A stretch of DNA of 64,000 nucleotides from Thalassoroseus pseudoceratinae (GTDB lineage: Bacteria > Planctomycetota > Planctomycetia > Planctomycetales > Planctomycetaceae). The notes beneath the pieces were generated by a model. It had not been told where the DNA came from, ran no database searches, and saw only the letters and a list, made by a program, of their open reading frames with translations. A program made the translations under genes and the position numbers. The DNA lies in assembly GCF_011634775.1 (NCBI RefSeq), contig NZ_JAALXT010000005.1, forward strand, positions 186,001 to 250,000. Reading direction: 5' to 3'. This document shows positions 44,962-54,355 of this stretch, in pieces. Position 1 is the stretch's first letter, and the number at the start of each line of letters is the position of its first letter.

Positions 44962-47900
44962 TTACTCCCGCGTGATGAATTCATCGAGGTTGATCAACAC
45001 CCGGGCGACGGCGGTCCAGGCGGCGGCTTCGGTCGGGGTAATTTCTTTCGGCAAACCCGATGGTGCAGCAGCGCCGGCGGCGGTTGGGTCAGACTCGAAC
45101 CGGGCGTACTCGCTGTTGTAGAATTCGGTGATGGTCGAGAGTTCCACGTCGGAAGGTTCGCGGGACAGAGCGGTCCGAAACGCAAAACGAATCCTGCCTT
45201 CGAGATACGAAGGTGCCGCCGACAGAATCCGCATAGCGAACGCCTGTGCCAATTCGTGGAACGCGATATCGTTCGCCAATGTGAGCGACTGCAACGGTGT
45301 GTTGGAACGGACGCGGCGAGTGCAAGTTGTAATGCCGTCGGCGGCGTCGAATGTCATCAACATCGGATACGGGCTCGACCGCCAGAAGTACGTGTAGAGA
45401 CCACGCCGGTAGCGATCGCCATCGGTTTCGGTGTTCCAAGGTTTCTTGGTTTGCGTCAGCACATAAATGCCCTGCGGCTGCGGCGGGTGTACACTGGGGC
45501 CCTTCATCGCCGTTGAAAGCCGCCCACTGACTGCCAAAGCTGAATCGCGGATGGACTCCGCTTCCAACCGCATTCGACTCTGCCGAGCCAACTGGCGATT
45601 CCGTGGATCACGTTGCCAGCTTTCATCGGTCATCCGAGACGATTGCCGATATACCGCCGACGTGACAATCAGCCGATGAAGTGATTTCATGGACCACTCT
45701 TGCCGAACCAACTCGGTCGCCAACCAATCCAGCAGTTCAGGGTGTGTCGGTTTCTCGCCTTGGCGTCCGAAGTCGTTTTCGGTTTCGACCAAGCCCCAGC
45801 CGAAGTACCGTTGCCAGATTCGATTGACGGTCACACGGGCCGTCAATGGATTCGCCGGATCGACCAACCAACGTGCAAAGTCCAAACGGTTTGGTGTTCC
45901 ATCACTTTCGATTGGCGGCAATACGTCGGGCACATCCGGTTTCACGCGGTCACCATGCCGCAGGAAATCACCGCGAATGTGGATGAAGGTTTCCCGTGGA
46001 GTTTTGCGTTCACTCAGCACCATCGTCGTGGGAACCGATTTCTCCGTTGTTTGCAACTTGCGTTTTAGCTTGTCGACTTCCGCAACGAACACTTTGCGGC
46101 TGTCATCGGTACTGCGATACGCTGCCCAAAGTTGATCGCGTTCGGCGTCGCTGCGTTCGGACTCGGTTTTGGCAAGAATCTTGTGAACCGACTCGGGAAT
46201 TCGCAGAGCCTCCGCGTTGTTATCCGTGACTGCCAATCGAAAATGTCCCAATACATACCGTGAGCCGTGGTTCTGATGAAGTTGAACTTCCAACGACTCC
46301 CCATCGGCCAACTCAACGGGCTCGCCAAAAAAGAAAACCGCTTCGCGTGGCACATTGGGATTCCCGCGTTTCACATTGATTGCCCAACCGGTCTTCTGTG
46401 TGTCGCCATCAATGGCATCAATGACTGGGTAACCGGATTGCGAATGATCCGCGATGGCATCCGACAGTCGCAACGGCCGACGGTTTCCCTGGGGATCGAC
46501 GGCGAAGACTTTCACTTCGTTCAATACAAAGTTCCCATTCCCAGCTCGCCCAGGGCCTTTCTTTGGCAGACTCGCATGTGTGAGGGCTTCCAAACGAATG
46601 GCCGTTGGATTCGAGAGTGAGACGGGAGCGGTGACGACAAACGTGTCTTTCCCCGGACCGCTGAAGTCGACGAACAACGCCTTATTATCCTGCGGGACAA
46701 GAGTGGAACCGTTGGTGGTTTTGTAGGACGTTGGTTCGAGAACCGTCCACGCCGGAGTTGATGAAACCCCGCGTTGCATTTGATCGACCCACTCCCCAAA
46801 ACCGGCTTTCGCTTGCTCGTCGTGCTGACTGAGGTTGGCTTCCGCCGATTTGAGGTCATTCCGAAGTTGCTCAAGCGTCGCGGTTTGTGCCGCTGTGGGA
46901 ACTTTCAACGTCGGTTCGTCTTGGCTGTTGAAAATCGCGAATAGCTCGTAGTAGTTCCGCTGCGAAATCGGATCGTATTTGTGTTGATGACATCGCGCAC
47001 ATCCCAGGGTGAGCCCCATCCAAGCCGCTCCGGTCGTGTCGACACGATCGGCAACCGCTTCGATCCGAAACTGTTCCGCGTCTGTGCCGCCTTCCTGATT
47101 GACGAGCGTGTTCCGATGAAACCCCGTGGCAATTTTGTCTTCGATGGTCGCATCGGGCAGCAAATCGCCCGCGAGTTGAGCGATGGTGAACTCGTCGAAC
47201 GGTTTGTCGGCGTTGAATGCATCGATGACCCAATCCCGGTACAGCCAGATTTGCCGAGCACCGTCGATCGTGAAACCGTGTGAGTCGGCATACCGAGCCA
47301 CATCGAGCCAATGCCGCCCCCAACGTTCGCCGTACTGCGGTGACGCAAGCATGCGATCGACAAGTTTTTCATATGCATTCGGCGAGCGGTCCGCGAGGAA
47401 TTCCTCGACTTCACTCCAACTCGGCGGCAATCCTCGCAAGTCGAGACTCAATCGCCGAATGAGCGTGCGACGTTCCGCAGCCGGAGACGGTTTTTGATTC
47501 GACTCTTCGAGCCGACGCAGCACGAACCGATCAATCGGCGTGCGACACCAATCGGCCTGCTTGACTACCGGAATGCCGTGACGCTTCACCGGTTGAAACG
47601 ACCAGTGTTTGACAGCATGATCGTTCTGAGCAACTTTCTCGTCGTCCGGAAAGTCAGCACCGGCGTCGATCCATTTTTTGATGATCTCAATTTCTGTCTT
47701 CGTGAGCGGATCGGAATCCAGCGGCATCGCGGTGACGTCACCCTCGCTCTCATCAACGAGAACTTGATACAGCAGACTCTCCGTGCTCTTGCCCGGCACG
47801 ATCGCTGGTCCCCGGTCACCGCCGTCCAACATCAACTGGCCGGCATCCACTCGCAAGCCCGATTCGGCCTCGTCCGGCCCGTGACACATGACGCAGTGTT

Positions 47901-48006
47901 TCTCAAGAATCGGTTTGACGTGTTTCGTGTAGTCAACTTCCGCGGCAGCGAAACAGTTCGTGCTAAGTGCAAGAAGAACTCCGAACGACATGAAACTGCG
48001 AAGCAT
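44962..48006 (-). CDS. Planctomycete cytochrome C, DUF1549 and DUF1553 protein
   Basis: A 1014-residue exported protein typical of planctomycetes. After a signal peptide (MLRSFMSFGVLLALSTNCFA), a cytochrome-like domain holds the heme motif CVMCH (residues 38-42) and continues to about residue 110 (MPLDSDPLTKTEIEIIKKWI). DUF1549 follows (RFVLRRLEESNQKPSPAAER, RWGRHWLDVARYADSHGF) with a second Cys pair, LGCARCHQHKYDP. DUF1553 forms the C-terminus (RVTVNRIWQRYFGWGLVETE, VTSAVYRQSSRM). GGAAAG precedes the ATG. These genes usually pair with DUF1501; the DUF1501 gene here is 17 kb away. Biochemical activity is unknown. Confidence 0.93.
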   Translation of the reverse strand: MLRSFMSFGVLLALSTNCFAAAEVDYTKHVKPILEKHCVMCHGPDEAESGLRVDAGQLMLDGGDRGPAIVPGKSTESLLYQVLVDESEGDVTAMPLDSDPLTKTEIEIIKKWIDAGADFPDDEKVAQNDHAVKHWSFQPVKRHGIPVVKQADWCRTPIDRFVLRRLEESNQKPSPAAERRTLIRRLSLDLRGLPPSWSEVEEFLADRSPNAYEKLVDRMLASPQYGERWGRHWLDVARYADSHGFTIDGARQIWLYRDWVIDAFNADKPFDEFTIAQLAGDLLPDATIEDKIATGFHRNTLVNQEGGTDAEQFRIEAVADRVDTTGAAWMGLTLGCARCHQHKYDPISQRNYYELFAIFNSQDEPTLKVPTAAQTATLEQLRNDLKSAEANLSQHDEQAKAGFGEWVDQMQRGVSSTPAWTVLEPTSYKTTNGSTLVPQDNKALFVDFSGPGKDTFVVTAPVSLSNPTAIRLEALTHASLPKKGPGRAGNGNFVLNEVKVFAVDPQGNRRPLRLSDAIADHSQSGYPVIDAIDGDTQKTGWAINVKRGNPNVPREAVFFFGEPVELADGESLEVQLHQNHGSRYVLGHFRLAVTDNNAEALRIPESVHKILAKTESERSDAERDQLWAAYRSTDDSRKVFVAEVDKLKRKLQTTEKSVPTTMVLSERKTPRETFIHIRGDFLRHGDRVKPDVPDVLPPIESDGTPNRLDFARWLVDPANPLTARVTVNRIWQRYFGWGLVETENDFGRQGEKPTHPELLDWLATELVRQEWSMKSLHRLIVTSAVYRQSSRMTDESWQRDPRNRQLARQSRMRLEAESIRDSALAVSGRLSTAMKGPSVHPPQPQGIYVLTQTKKPWNTETDGDRYRRGLYTYFWRSSPYPMLMTFDAADGITTCTRRVRSNTPLQSLTLANDIAFHELAQAFAMRILSAAPSYLEGRIRFAFRTALSREPSDVELSTITEFYNSEYARFESDPTAAGAAAPSGLPKEITPTEAAAWTAVARVLINLDEFITRE

Positions 48007-48072
48007 GGTGCTTTCCGATTTCTATCCAAACGACCCATCATCAATTGTTGATCTTATCGTAGCAGCGCGTGC

Positions 48073-48106
48073 AAAACCACGGAAACCGTTAACGGGTCCC
48101 GTGGTT
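48073..48106 (-). terminator. Intrinsic terminator of the secreted-protein gene
   Basis: On the minus strand AACCACGG (48106-48099) pairs with CCGTGGTT (48082-48075), with an inner GACCCGTTAACGGTTT loop that can pair further (ACC/GGT). It is followed by TTTT. It lies 37 bases after the stop at 48143. Confidence 0.7.
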
Positions 48107-48142
48107 CTGACGTGTCGAATTGAAATTTACGATTGCTCGACC

Positions 48143-49168
48143 TTAGCGTTTTTTCCGCTCGGCGAGACGTTTGAAGTATTCTTCCATCGCTTTGCGATAG
48201 TGGGGCGGGAAGTTCTTGTCCATGTACTGCTTAGCGGCCGCTTGCTCTTTCTCGGGCAACATTCCCCATCCCGATTGCTCCGCGATGCGTTTTTCATCGG
48301 CATCACCAGGAGCAGTGCTGCCTTTGACGGAGCTATCTTTGGCCGGATTGTTGGACTTGTTTGATTTGCCACCAAGACCGTTGCAGGGACAATCTCCGCT
48401 GCTCGCACCGCTGCTTTCGGCTTTTTCGATGAGGTAATCCAAAGCCGCGATGATTTCCGCTTCACGTTTCTGGACTTTGCGACCGGCCCGAGCCAGATCC
48501 AAACGCCGCTCGACATCGCTCATCATTCGAGCCACTTCGTCGAGGGTGTCTTTGCGAAGTTTTTCAAGTTCGAACTGCATCAGCTTGGCCACCGACGAAT
48601 ACCGCACTGGCACGTCTTCGGTCTGGCTGAGCAGCATTTCCGCCGATTTGAGACCGTCATCTTTGAGCATTAACTCGTGCTCGGCAACGGTCTTGTAGAA
48701 CAACAGGGTCGCGGGGTCGATTACGGAGGCGGGATCGAGTTGCGTGAGTTGCTCCAATGCTTCGTCGTACATCCGGCGTTGGGCCAAGTATCGACCGTAA
48801 TACAACCGCATGGTGTTCGTATAGAACTCGTCTTGCGAATCGACGGACATGAACTCCGGCGGTGCCAATGGCGCGTCGATCAAACGACATTCGTCGATGA
48901 ATTTCTGCGAGACCGGATCAACCATCGCGAACGTCTGCACAACCTGATCGAATCGGGCTGTTGATGTGGCGGCTTCGGAATTGGTCCAAAGTTCCTTGAT
49001 CTGCGTTTGAAGCTCTGGATCGGCTTGCCGGGCTTCCACCCATTGCAGCGTTTGATCTTGGAGTCGTTGGGCAGTTGGTGGGGCGAAGTGTTGATCGCCC
49101 GCGGCGAATGCGGCGGTGGACATCAGCAATGTCGCCGCAGTCAAAGTCCCGATCAGAGTGTTCGGCAT
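48143..49168 (-). CDS. Secreted protein of unknown function
   Basis: The ATG at 49168 follows AGGAG and starts a signal peptide (MPNTLIGTLTAATLLMSTAAFAAGDQ; predicted cut after AFA). The mature protein (~315 aa) is helical: LRLYYGRYLAQRRMYDEAL and EQLTQLDPASVIDPATLLFY look like TPR-type helices. DEVARMMSDVERRLDLAR is a coiled coil. The C-terminus is Ser/Gly/Asn-rich (SGASSGDCPCNGLGG, with a CPC pair) and then charged. No family was recognised; a periplasmic assembly role would fit TPR-like helices. Confidence 0.7.
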   Translation of the reverse strand: MPNTLIGTLTAATLLMSTAAFAAGDQHFAPPTAQRLQDQTLQWVEARQADPELQTQIKELWTNSEAATSTARFDQVVQTFAMVDPVSQKFIDECRLIDAPLAPPEFMSVDSQDEFYTNTMRLYYGRYLAQRRMYDEALEQLTQLDPASVIDPATLLFYKTVAEHELMLKDDGLKSAEMLLSQTEDVPVRYSSVAKLMQFELEKLRKDTLDEVARMMSDVERRLDLARAGRKVQKREAEIIAALDYLIEKAESSGASSGDCPCNGLGGKSNKSNNPAKDSSVKGSTAPGDADEKRIAEQSGWGMLPEKEQAAAKQYMDKNFPPHYRKAMEEYFKRLAERKKR

Positions 49169-49277
49169 CAATTCGACTCCTGCAGAAAAAGGGAGCACAG
49201 TCCGGAACGGACCATTCCTAACGATATCAATGAAGCTTCATGCGTCAAGATCAATTTTGGCTAATCTGTTGTGACAA

Positions 49278-50063
49278 CTAACTTTCCGGTGCATCGGCCG
49301 CTTGAATCTCCAAATCTGGCAAGGATTCTTGCAAGGCATCGATGGCGGCTTGATCGATGGATTCGGTATCGAGTTTGATGACTTCTAATTGTTTCAGTGG
49401 ATACAGCGACTTCAAGCCTTTTTCCGTAATGGTCCCGGTTGTCGCCAGGTGAAGAACGGCTAACCGGTCCAACGATGAAAGGTGCGGCAGCCCGTTGTCA
49501 CTGACGGTCGTTTCATCCAAACACAGGTGTTCAAGACGTGGCAACTTCTCCAAGGATGGTAAACCCTGGTCCGACACCAAAGTTCCGTACAATGCAAGAC
49601 GTCGAAGGTAATCAAATTGTTCCAGGTATTTGAGTCCCGTGTCGGAAACTTTGGACTCCGAAAGGTTTAGGTCCGCAAGCAGGAAAAATGGATCCAAGAG
49701 TTTCAAATGTTCGTCGGTGACAGGCAGCGAGCGAAAATCGACAGCATCCACGTCACCGTTCTTGTTGAAAGTGACTTCCGCCCCCAATTTTTCCAGTTCC
49801 TTGGCCGCCAAATCTTGCGTTGAAGGCAATTTGGGAGGCAGTTCCGGCAAACGTGGTACGGGCGGTTTGTCTTCTTCTTGCGGGGAAGGGGGTGCAGATT
49901 CCGTACCCGAATCACCAAGCGAATCCGCAGGAATGGCATCCGTCGCAACCTCTTTCTCCACAACAGGTTCTGCCGGCTGTTCCGGCTCGTTGTTTGAACA
50001 GCCCGCCAGACCGCCTAAGAAGCAAACGATGAGTGCCCATCGAGTAGGCATATTGCGATTCAT
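49278..50063 (-). CDS. Leucine-rich-repeat lipoprotein
   Basis: A 261-residue lipoprotein. The signal MNRNMPTRWALIVCFLGGLAGC has lipobox LAGC. After an acidic Pro/Glu-rich linker comes an LRR domain with about six repeats such as LADLNLSESKVSDTGLKYL, YLRRLALYGTLVSDQGLPSL and RLEHLCLDETTVSDNGLPHL. The ATG at 50063 is preferred over 50084. It is exported to the outer membrane or periplasm and probably binds another protein; no enzymatic residues are seen. Confidence 0.82.
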   Translation of the reverse strand: MNRNMPTRWALIVCFLGGLAGCSNNEPEQPAEPVVEKEVATDAIPADSLGDSGTESAPPSPQEEDKPPVPRLPELPPKLPSTQDLAAKELEKLGAEVTFNKNGDVDAVDFRSLPVTDEHLKLLDPFFLLADLNLSESKVSDTGLKYLEQFDYLRRLALYGTLVSDQGLPSLEKLPRLEHLCLDETTVSDNGLPHLSSLDRLAVLHLATTGTITEKGLKSLYPLKQLEVIKLDTESIDQAAIDALQESLPDLEIQAADAPES

Positions 50064-50199
50064 GGCTTCAATCCATCCGACCATCTTCGGCCTCGCGCAT
50101 CATTTTAACGGACGTTGTCATAACGCCCTCAATTATTAGACGTAAACACAACGCAATTCTAACCGGATTGATTTGGGAAACGAGTCTTTGATTTCGCGA

Positions 50200-50688
50200 T
50201 CAGCGGGGAATCGTCAGGAATTGCAGGTGGTCGGTCCGTAAATCCAGGATGGCTACCGTAAATTCCGAGGCCCGAAATAACGCCCCAGGATTGATTCGCC
50301 GCGTCGCCCCGACCATCCGATCGTGAGTCGCGTGGGAGTGACCTGTCAAAAGGTAGTCCGGTTCGGCATCGAGCAGGGGTTGGAGATCCGAGCGGAGATG
50401 CCCGTGCGTCATTGCAATCCGTCTGCCGGCCAGCTCGACTTCCCCTCCCCAAGCCAGGCATGTCGCTCCGAATTCCTGAGCCGCACGAGTGAGGTCGGGC
50501 ACTTCGTCCGCATCGTGATTTCCGAAGACGAAATAGAACGGCAATACGGAACACGCAACGAGAATTTCCGGCGTCGCCAGGTCACCACAGTGAAAAATGG
50601 CTTCCACCGAACATTCCACAAGCCGATCGACCGCCACTTTGGTCCGGTCTAGGTGATTGTGAGTATCGGACATGATTCCAATTTTCAT
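50200..50688 (-). CDS. YfcE-like metallophosphoesterase
   Basis: A 162-residue calcineurin-type phosphoesterase of the YfcE/MJ0936 group. The metal motifs are in order: MKIGIMSDTHNHLD (D-x-H), FHCGDLATPE (GD), YFVFGNHDAD (GNHD), RIAMTHGHL (H) and YLLTGHSHATHD (GHSH). The ATG at 50688 starts exactly at the domain; an upstream ATG at 50790 adds 34 unrelated residues. Family members hydrolyse phosphodiesters in vitro; the natural substrate is unknown. Confidence 0.92.
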   Translation of the reverse strand: MKIGIMSDTHNHLDRTKVAVDRLVECSVEAIFHCGDLATPEILVACSVLPFYFVFGNHDADEVPDLTRAAQEFGATCLAWGGEVELAGRRIAMTHGHLRSDLQPLLDAEPDYLLTGHSHATHDRMVGATRRINPGALFRASEFTVAILDLRTDHLQFLTIPR

Positions 50689-51028
50689 CTTGACATTCCG
50701 CGTAGAGACCATCGCCGTTCGCCCGTAAAAAACGGGCATTTTGCAACAAAACACGGTTTTTAGCTGGCTCAAAATGAGACACTTTGTCAATGGTCTCGTC
50801 TACCAAAAAGCGAGAAATCTGATGAATTTCTTCGACATAACGCATATTTCTCTCAGTTGTGATTCAACCCGGGCAAGTTGCATAACCGATACATTCAGTA
50901 CGAAATAGCTCGCTGTGCAGCTCGGTCGAGTTCCAGACAGCGCAATTCCACCTGATTAGAAAATGGCATCCCAACACAGCGAGTGAAGCTGAGGGTGTCG
51001 GCTTCTGATACCGAAGGAGTGGCAGTCC
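50689..51028. other. Divergent intergenic region (340 bases)
   Basis: The gap separates the phosphoesterase (minus) from the secretin (plus). In the phosphoesterase leader GCCCGT (50721-50726) and ACGGGC (50732-50737) form a small hairpin with an A-loop. No strong promoter can be assigned for the secretin, though TTGTGA (50857-50862) with GCATAA 17 bases on is possible. Confidence 0.4.
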
Positions 51029-53122
51029 ATGAGGGGTTTACGCGACTGGAACACGGTCGGTTCAAACGGCACGATGGGATGGTGCAACATGCGACGACTC
51101 GGGAAACGACTCTTGCTCGCTTCGCTCTGGGGACCCGCCGCTCTTGGAAGTGCGGTTTGGGCTCAGGGACCCAACTCTTCGGCACCGTATGATCCGGTGA
51201 TGGGCCCTCCTGGAATCTATCAGCAAACCGATGCTGGTGGACCGCAGATGGCTCCGCCACAACGACACATGACGGCACCACAACCGTTGATCATCGGTCC
51301 TGCACCGGACTCCCGACAGTTCGGAACCAGCCCGATCCAACAAGCACCGGGCGCACCGATCCAACTGACGCAAAGCCAAGCGGCTCCTGAGAAGCCATTG
51401 CCACCAGAGATTGCGGCAATGCCGAAGCCGCAGGAAGAACTGGAAATCATCAACCACCGCAGTCAATTGATTGTGACTCGCAAACGTGTCAGCAAAATCG
51501 CGGTGGCTGATCCCAGCGTAATCGATGTCGTGCAGTACAGCCCGACGGAACTTTCGGTCATCGGAACCGAACGCGGTAAAACCAACCTGATGTTCTGGTT
51601 CGAAGGCGAACAGAACCCGTTGATCTACGAAGTCACGGTGATTCGTGACCCCGACATCGAAGATCAAAAACGAATCGATTACGGTCGACTCGAACGAAAA
51701 CTTCAGATTCTGTTCCCCGACAGCAAAGTCTACCTGATCCCGCTGTCCTACAAGATTCTGGTCAAAGGTCAGGCTCGGAACGCCGAGGAAGCGGCGCGAA
51801 TCCTGCAAATCATTCGCGGCGAAGTCATCAACCAGGAAGGTTTCCTCAACGGACCTCAACCGGTGGGTGCTCTCGGCGGCGGTGTGGGTGCCGGATTCGG
51901 GAACGACAACTACCTAGGATTGAACGGCAACTTTGGGACCGACCGGCTGTCCTCGTTGATCGTTAACATGCTCGAAGTCCCCGGCGAACAGCAGGTGATG
52001 CTGCGAGTGCGGATCGCCGAATTGTCGCGATCGCAGTTGCGACGTATGGGGATCGATCTGAACTACATCTTCAACAACGCCGCTCATGCTGTGACCAGCA
52101 CGGTGGCCGGAACACCTGCGAACCTTTCGGGGATTTTCTCGAACGGGGAAGTCTCGGTGCTGTTGAACTGGCTGGAATCCAACGGGACCGCCAAGGTTCT
52201 CTCCGAGCCAGTGCTGACCGTGCTCAGCGGACACTCGGCGAGCTTCCTCTCGGGTGCGGAATTTGCGGTTCCCACGATTGTGGGCATCGGCGGAGCTGCC
52301 GGTCAAACGACGAGTTTTCGTGGATTCGGAACTTCCGTGATCGTCACGCCAACCGTGGTTGATCGCGACCTGATCCGCATGCGAATCGTGCCGGAGTTCA
52401 GTCAGGCGAACCAAGGTTTGGCCGTCGGTGGAATTCCGGGATTGAACTCTCGACGGGTGCAAACGACGGTGGAACTTCGAGAAGGTCAAACGATCGCGTT
52501 GGCGGGTTTGATTCTGAACGAGACCAACACCGAAGTGAGCCGCATCCCGTTCCTTGGGGAAATCCCATATATCGGTGCGAAACTGTTTGCAGCTAAGCAA
52601 GCCTCGCAGGACGAGACGGAATTGTTGGTCCTCGTGACACCGGAAATCGTGCGACCAATGGACGCTGACGAGGTGCCACCGGTTCCCGGATACGATGTCA
52701 CTTGGCCAAGTCGCTGGGAACTGTGCGAACTCGGCATGACCGAAGGTGTGCCCGATACCGGGGTCTACCAAGTCCCGCCGTTGGGAACGGACAGCAATCA
52801 CGGCATCAACGTGCCTTATCGGTTGTACAACCCAACTCCGGCGGCGGCTCAGTACTCACCGGTTCCGACAAACAGCTACGGTGCCCAACCGCAAGGGGCT
52901 CCGAGTATGAACAACGGCCCGGCATATCCGACACAACCGACATATCCGAGCCAACCGGGTTATCCGTCGAACCCGAACGCCCCTATGGGTCTATCGCCGA
53001 ACATGCCTCCCGCACCGGGAGCAGCGGCGAACAATCATCCCGGCGGAAACATCGTGCCGACCGGCTACGAAACGGAAGCCAAGAAGACCGGCGGACTTTG
53101 GGGCCGGTTGCGAGGTCGCTAG
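51029..53122 (+). CDS. CpaC/RcpA-family secretin (type II/III secretion system family)
   Basis: A 697-residue outer-membrane secretin with a good AAGGAG site nine bases before the ATG. Two other in-frame ATGs (residues 16 and 21) precede a signal region (RRLGKRLLLASLWGPAALGS). The pilus-assembly N-terminal domain (residues ~135-205) contains LEIINHRSQLIVTRKRVSKI, AVADPSVIDVVQYSPTELSV and KTNLMFW. A BON-like region follows, then the secretin domain (about 310-560) with MLRVRIAELSRSQLRRMGID, LSEPVLTVLSGHSASFLSGA and TELLVLVTPEIVRP. The C-terminal tail is Pro/Gly/Asn/Tyr-rich. No ATPase, inner-membrane or pilin gene is near. Confidence 0.92.
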   Translation: MRGLRDWNTVGSNGTMGWCNMRRLGKRLLLASLWGPAALGSAVWAQGPNSSAPYDPVMGPPGIYQQTDAGGPQMAPPQRHMTAPQPLIIGPAPDSRQFGTSPIQQAPGAPIQLTQSQAAPEKPLPPEIAAMPKPQEELEIINHRSQLIVTRKRVSKIAVADPSVIDVVQYSPTELSVIGTERGKTNLMFWFEGEQNPLIYEVTVIRDPDIEDQKRIDYGRLERKLQILFPDSKVYLIPLSYKILVKGQARNAEEAARILQIIRGEVINQEGFLNGPQPVGALGGGVGAGFGNDNYLGLNGNFGTDRLSSLIVNMLEVPGEQQVMLRVRIAELSRSQLRRMGIDLNYIFNNAAHAVTSTVAGTPANLSGIFSNGEVSVLLNWLESNGTAKVLSEPVLTVLSGHSASFLSGAEFAVPTIVGIGGAAGQTTSFRGFGTSVIVTPTVVDRDLIRMRIVPEFSQANQGLAVGGIPGLNSRRVQTTVELREGQTIALAGLILNETNTEVSRIPFLGEIPYIGAKLFAAKQASQDETELLVLVTPEIVRPMDADEVPPVPGYDVTWPSRWELCELGMTEGVPDTGVYQVPPLGTDSNHGINVPYRLYNPTPAAAQYSPVPTNSYGAQPQGAPSMNNGPAYPTQPTYPSQPGYPSNPNAPMGLSPNMPPAPGAAANNHPGGNIVPTGYETEAKKTGGLWGRLRGR

Positions 53123-53369
53123 ACCGGATTGAGGTCTGCTGTGTCCACGGTGGTTGCGAAAACAATTTGTTTCCTGGCCTTTTGGACACAGAACCAAAAA
53201 TTCACTGCCTTTGTGCTGAATCCGGCTTGGATCAGTCAGGCATCGCGGCAACCGTTTTTACAGAAGAATCAATCTTCGCGATCATTTCGCCGATAACGAT
53301 TTGGGAACCCATGGAACGGGACGGTCCTCCCGCGGACCAAGTGACGGATCACCAACCGCAAGGTATGTC

Positions 53370-54116
53370 ATGACTCAGCATAGCTTAAAAACAATCCTTT
53401 GGGGGACGCTGCTGGTCACCGTCCCCATGCTCGCCGGCTGTGGCGGCATCTTCGGCAAACGTAACTGTGCCAGTACCGCATCAACGGATGCTGGCTGCCG
53501 AGATGGTGCATGCCCGCCAGGAGGCTCCTGCCCACCGGGAGGTTCCTGCCCACCAGGAGCTGGTGGCGGTGGACTCTGCAACGGCCACTCACTGTGCAAC
53601 GGAAGTTGCTTGGCGTTCCTTCACGGGCACGCTCCGAACCTCGCCATTCCGGATCGGCAACCGCTTGGCAGCGTGAACCGAGCCCACTATCACACCATGC
53701 AGACCAATGGCGAAGCGACCGACTTCATCCTGCACCGAAACGACTTTGTCGGCAAAACCGCCGAGTTGTCACCTGCGGGGAAAGATCACATCATGGAAAT
53801 CGCCGCACGGATGCGAAGTGCACCGTTTCCTGTGATCGTCGAACGTTCGGAACACAACTCCGACCCGGAACTGGATGCTCACCGACGTCATATCGTGGTG
53901 CAAATCCTTTCGCACATGGGCAATCCCGACGCTCAACAACGTGTGTTCGTCTCACCGAATTACGGCCAGACACGAAACTCGGTTGAAGCCGAAACCGATT
54001 ACTATCGCACGATTTACACTCGCGGTGGGTTCGGCAACGGATTCAACAACGGTGGATTCGGTGGCGGCGGGTTCGGTGGTGGATTCGGTGGCGGCGGTGG
54101 AGGGTTCGGTTTCTAG
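53370..54116 (+). CDS. Cys/Pro/Gly-repeat lipoprotein with an OmpA-like core
   Basis: The ATG at 53370 (AAGG upstream) gives 248 residues: MTQHSLKTILWGTLLVTVPM followed by lipobox LAGC. The mature N-terminus has three CPPGG repeats (ACPPGGSCPPGGSCPPGAGG) and further Cys-Gly pairs. A core (residues ~95-215) has ELSPAGKDHIMEIAARMRSA and HRRHIVVQILSHMGNPDAQQ, like the end of an OmpA-type peptidoglycan-binding fold. The C-terminus is Gly/Phe/Asn-rich repeats (GGFGGGGFGGG). It follows the secretin gene on the same strand. Lipid anchoring with a peptidoglycan-facing core is inferred. Confidence 0.75.
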   Translation: MTQHSLKTILWGTLLVTVPMLAGCGGIFGKRNCASTASTDAGCRDGACPPGGSCPPGGSCPPGAGGGGLCNGHSLCNGSCLAFLHGHAPNLAIPDRQPLGSVNRAHYHTMQTNGEATDFILHRNDFVGKTAELSPAGKDHIMEIAARMRSAPFPVIVERSEHNSDPELDAHRRHIVVQILSHMGNPDAQQRVFVSPNYGQTRNSVEAETDYYRTIYTRGGFGNGFNNGGFGGGGFGGGFGGGGGGFGF

Positions 54117-54148
54117 ACCAAACGCCTCACGAAAACCAAACTTTCAAG

Positions 54149-54182
54149 ACGGCCTCGAACCATGTTGTTCGGGGCCGTTTTT
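54149..54182 (+). terminator. Intrinsic terminator after the repeat lipoprotein
   Basis: ACGGCCTCGAAC (54149-54160) pairs with GTTCGGGGCCGT (54167-54178) through twelve positions with one G-U, around the loop CATGTT, and is followed by T5. It lies 33 bases after the stop at 54116. Confidence 0.88.
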
Positions 54183-54355
54183 CGATGGATTGACCAAACT
54201 GAAAAGATTCCCGAAGTCCTGCTGGACAATGGCTCGGAATGGACAGTATATTTTACCTGAATGCCCTAACGTCGCGCGCAAAGCATCGTGATGGAGATCG
54301 GCACGTTCCCAACCATTGAGTATCCCTCAAAACATCCAGCAGGAGTGACTGACAG

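Noticed and set aside
50721-50737. GCCCGT-AAAAA-ACGGGC hairpin in the phosphoesterase leader considered as a regulatory RNA
   Set aside because: A six-bp stem alone is too small to claim; kept only as a remark on the intergenic region.
53122-53137. AGACC/GGTCT repeat just after the secretin as a terminator
   Set aside because: A 5-bp stem with no T-run.
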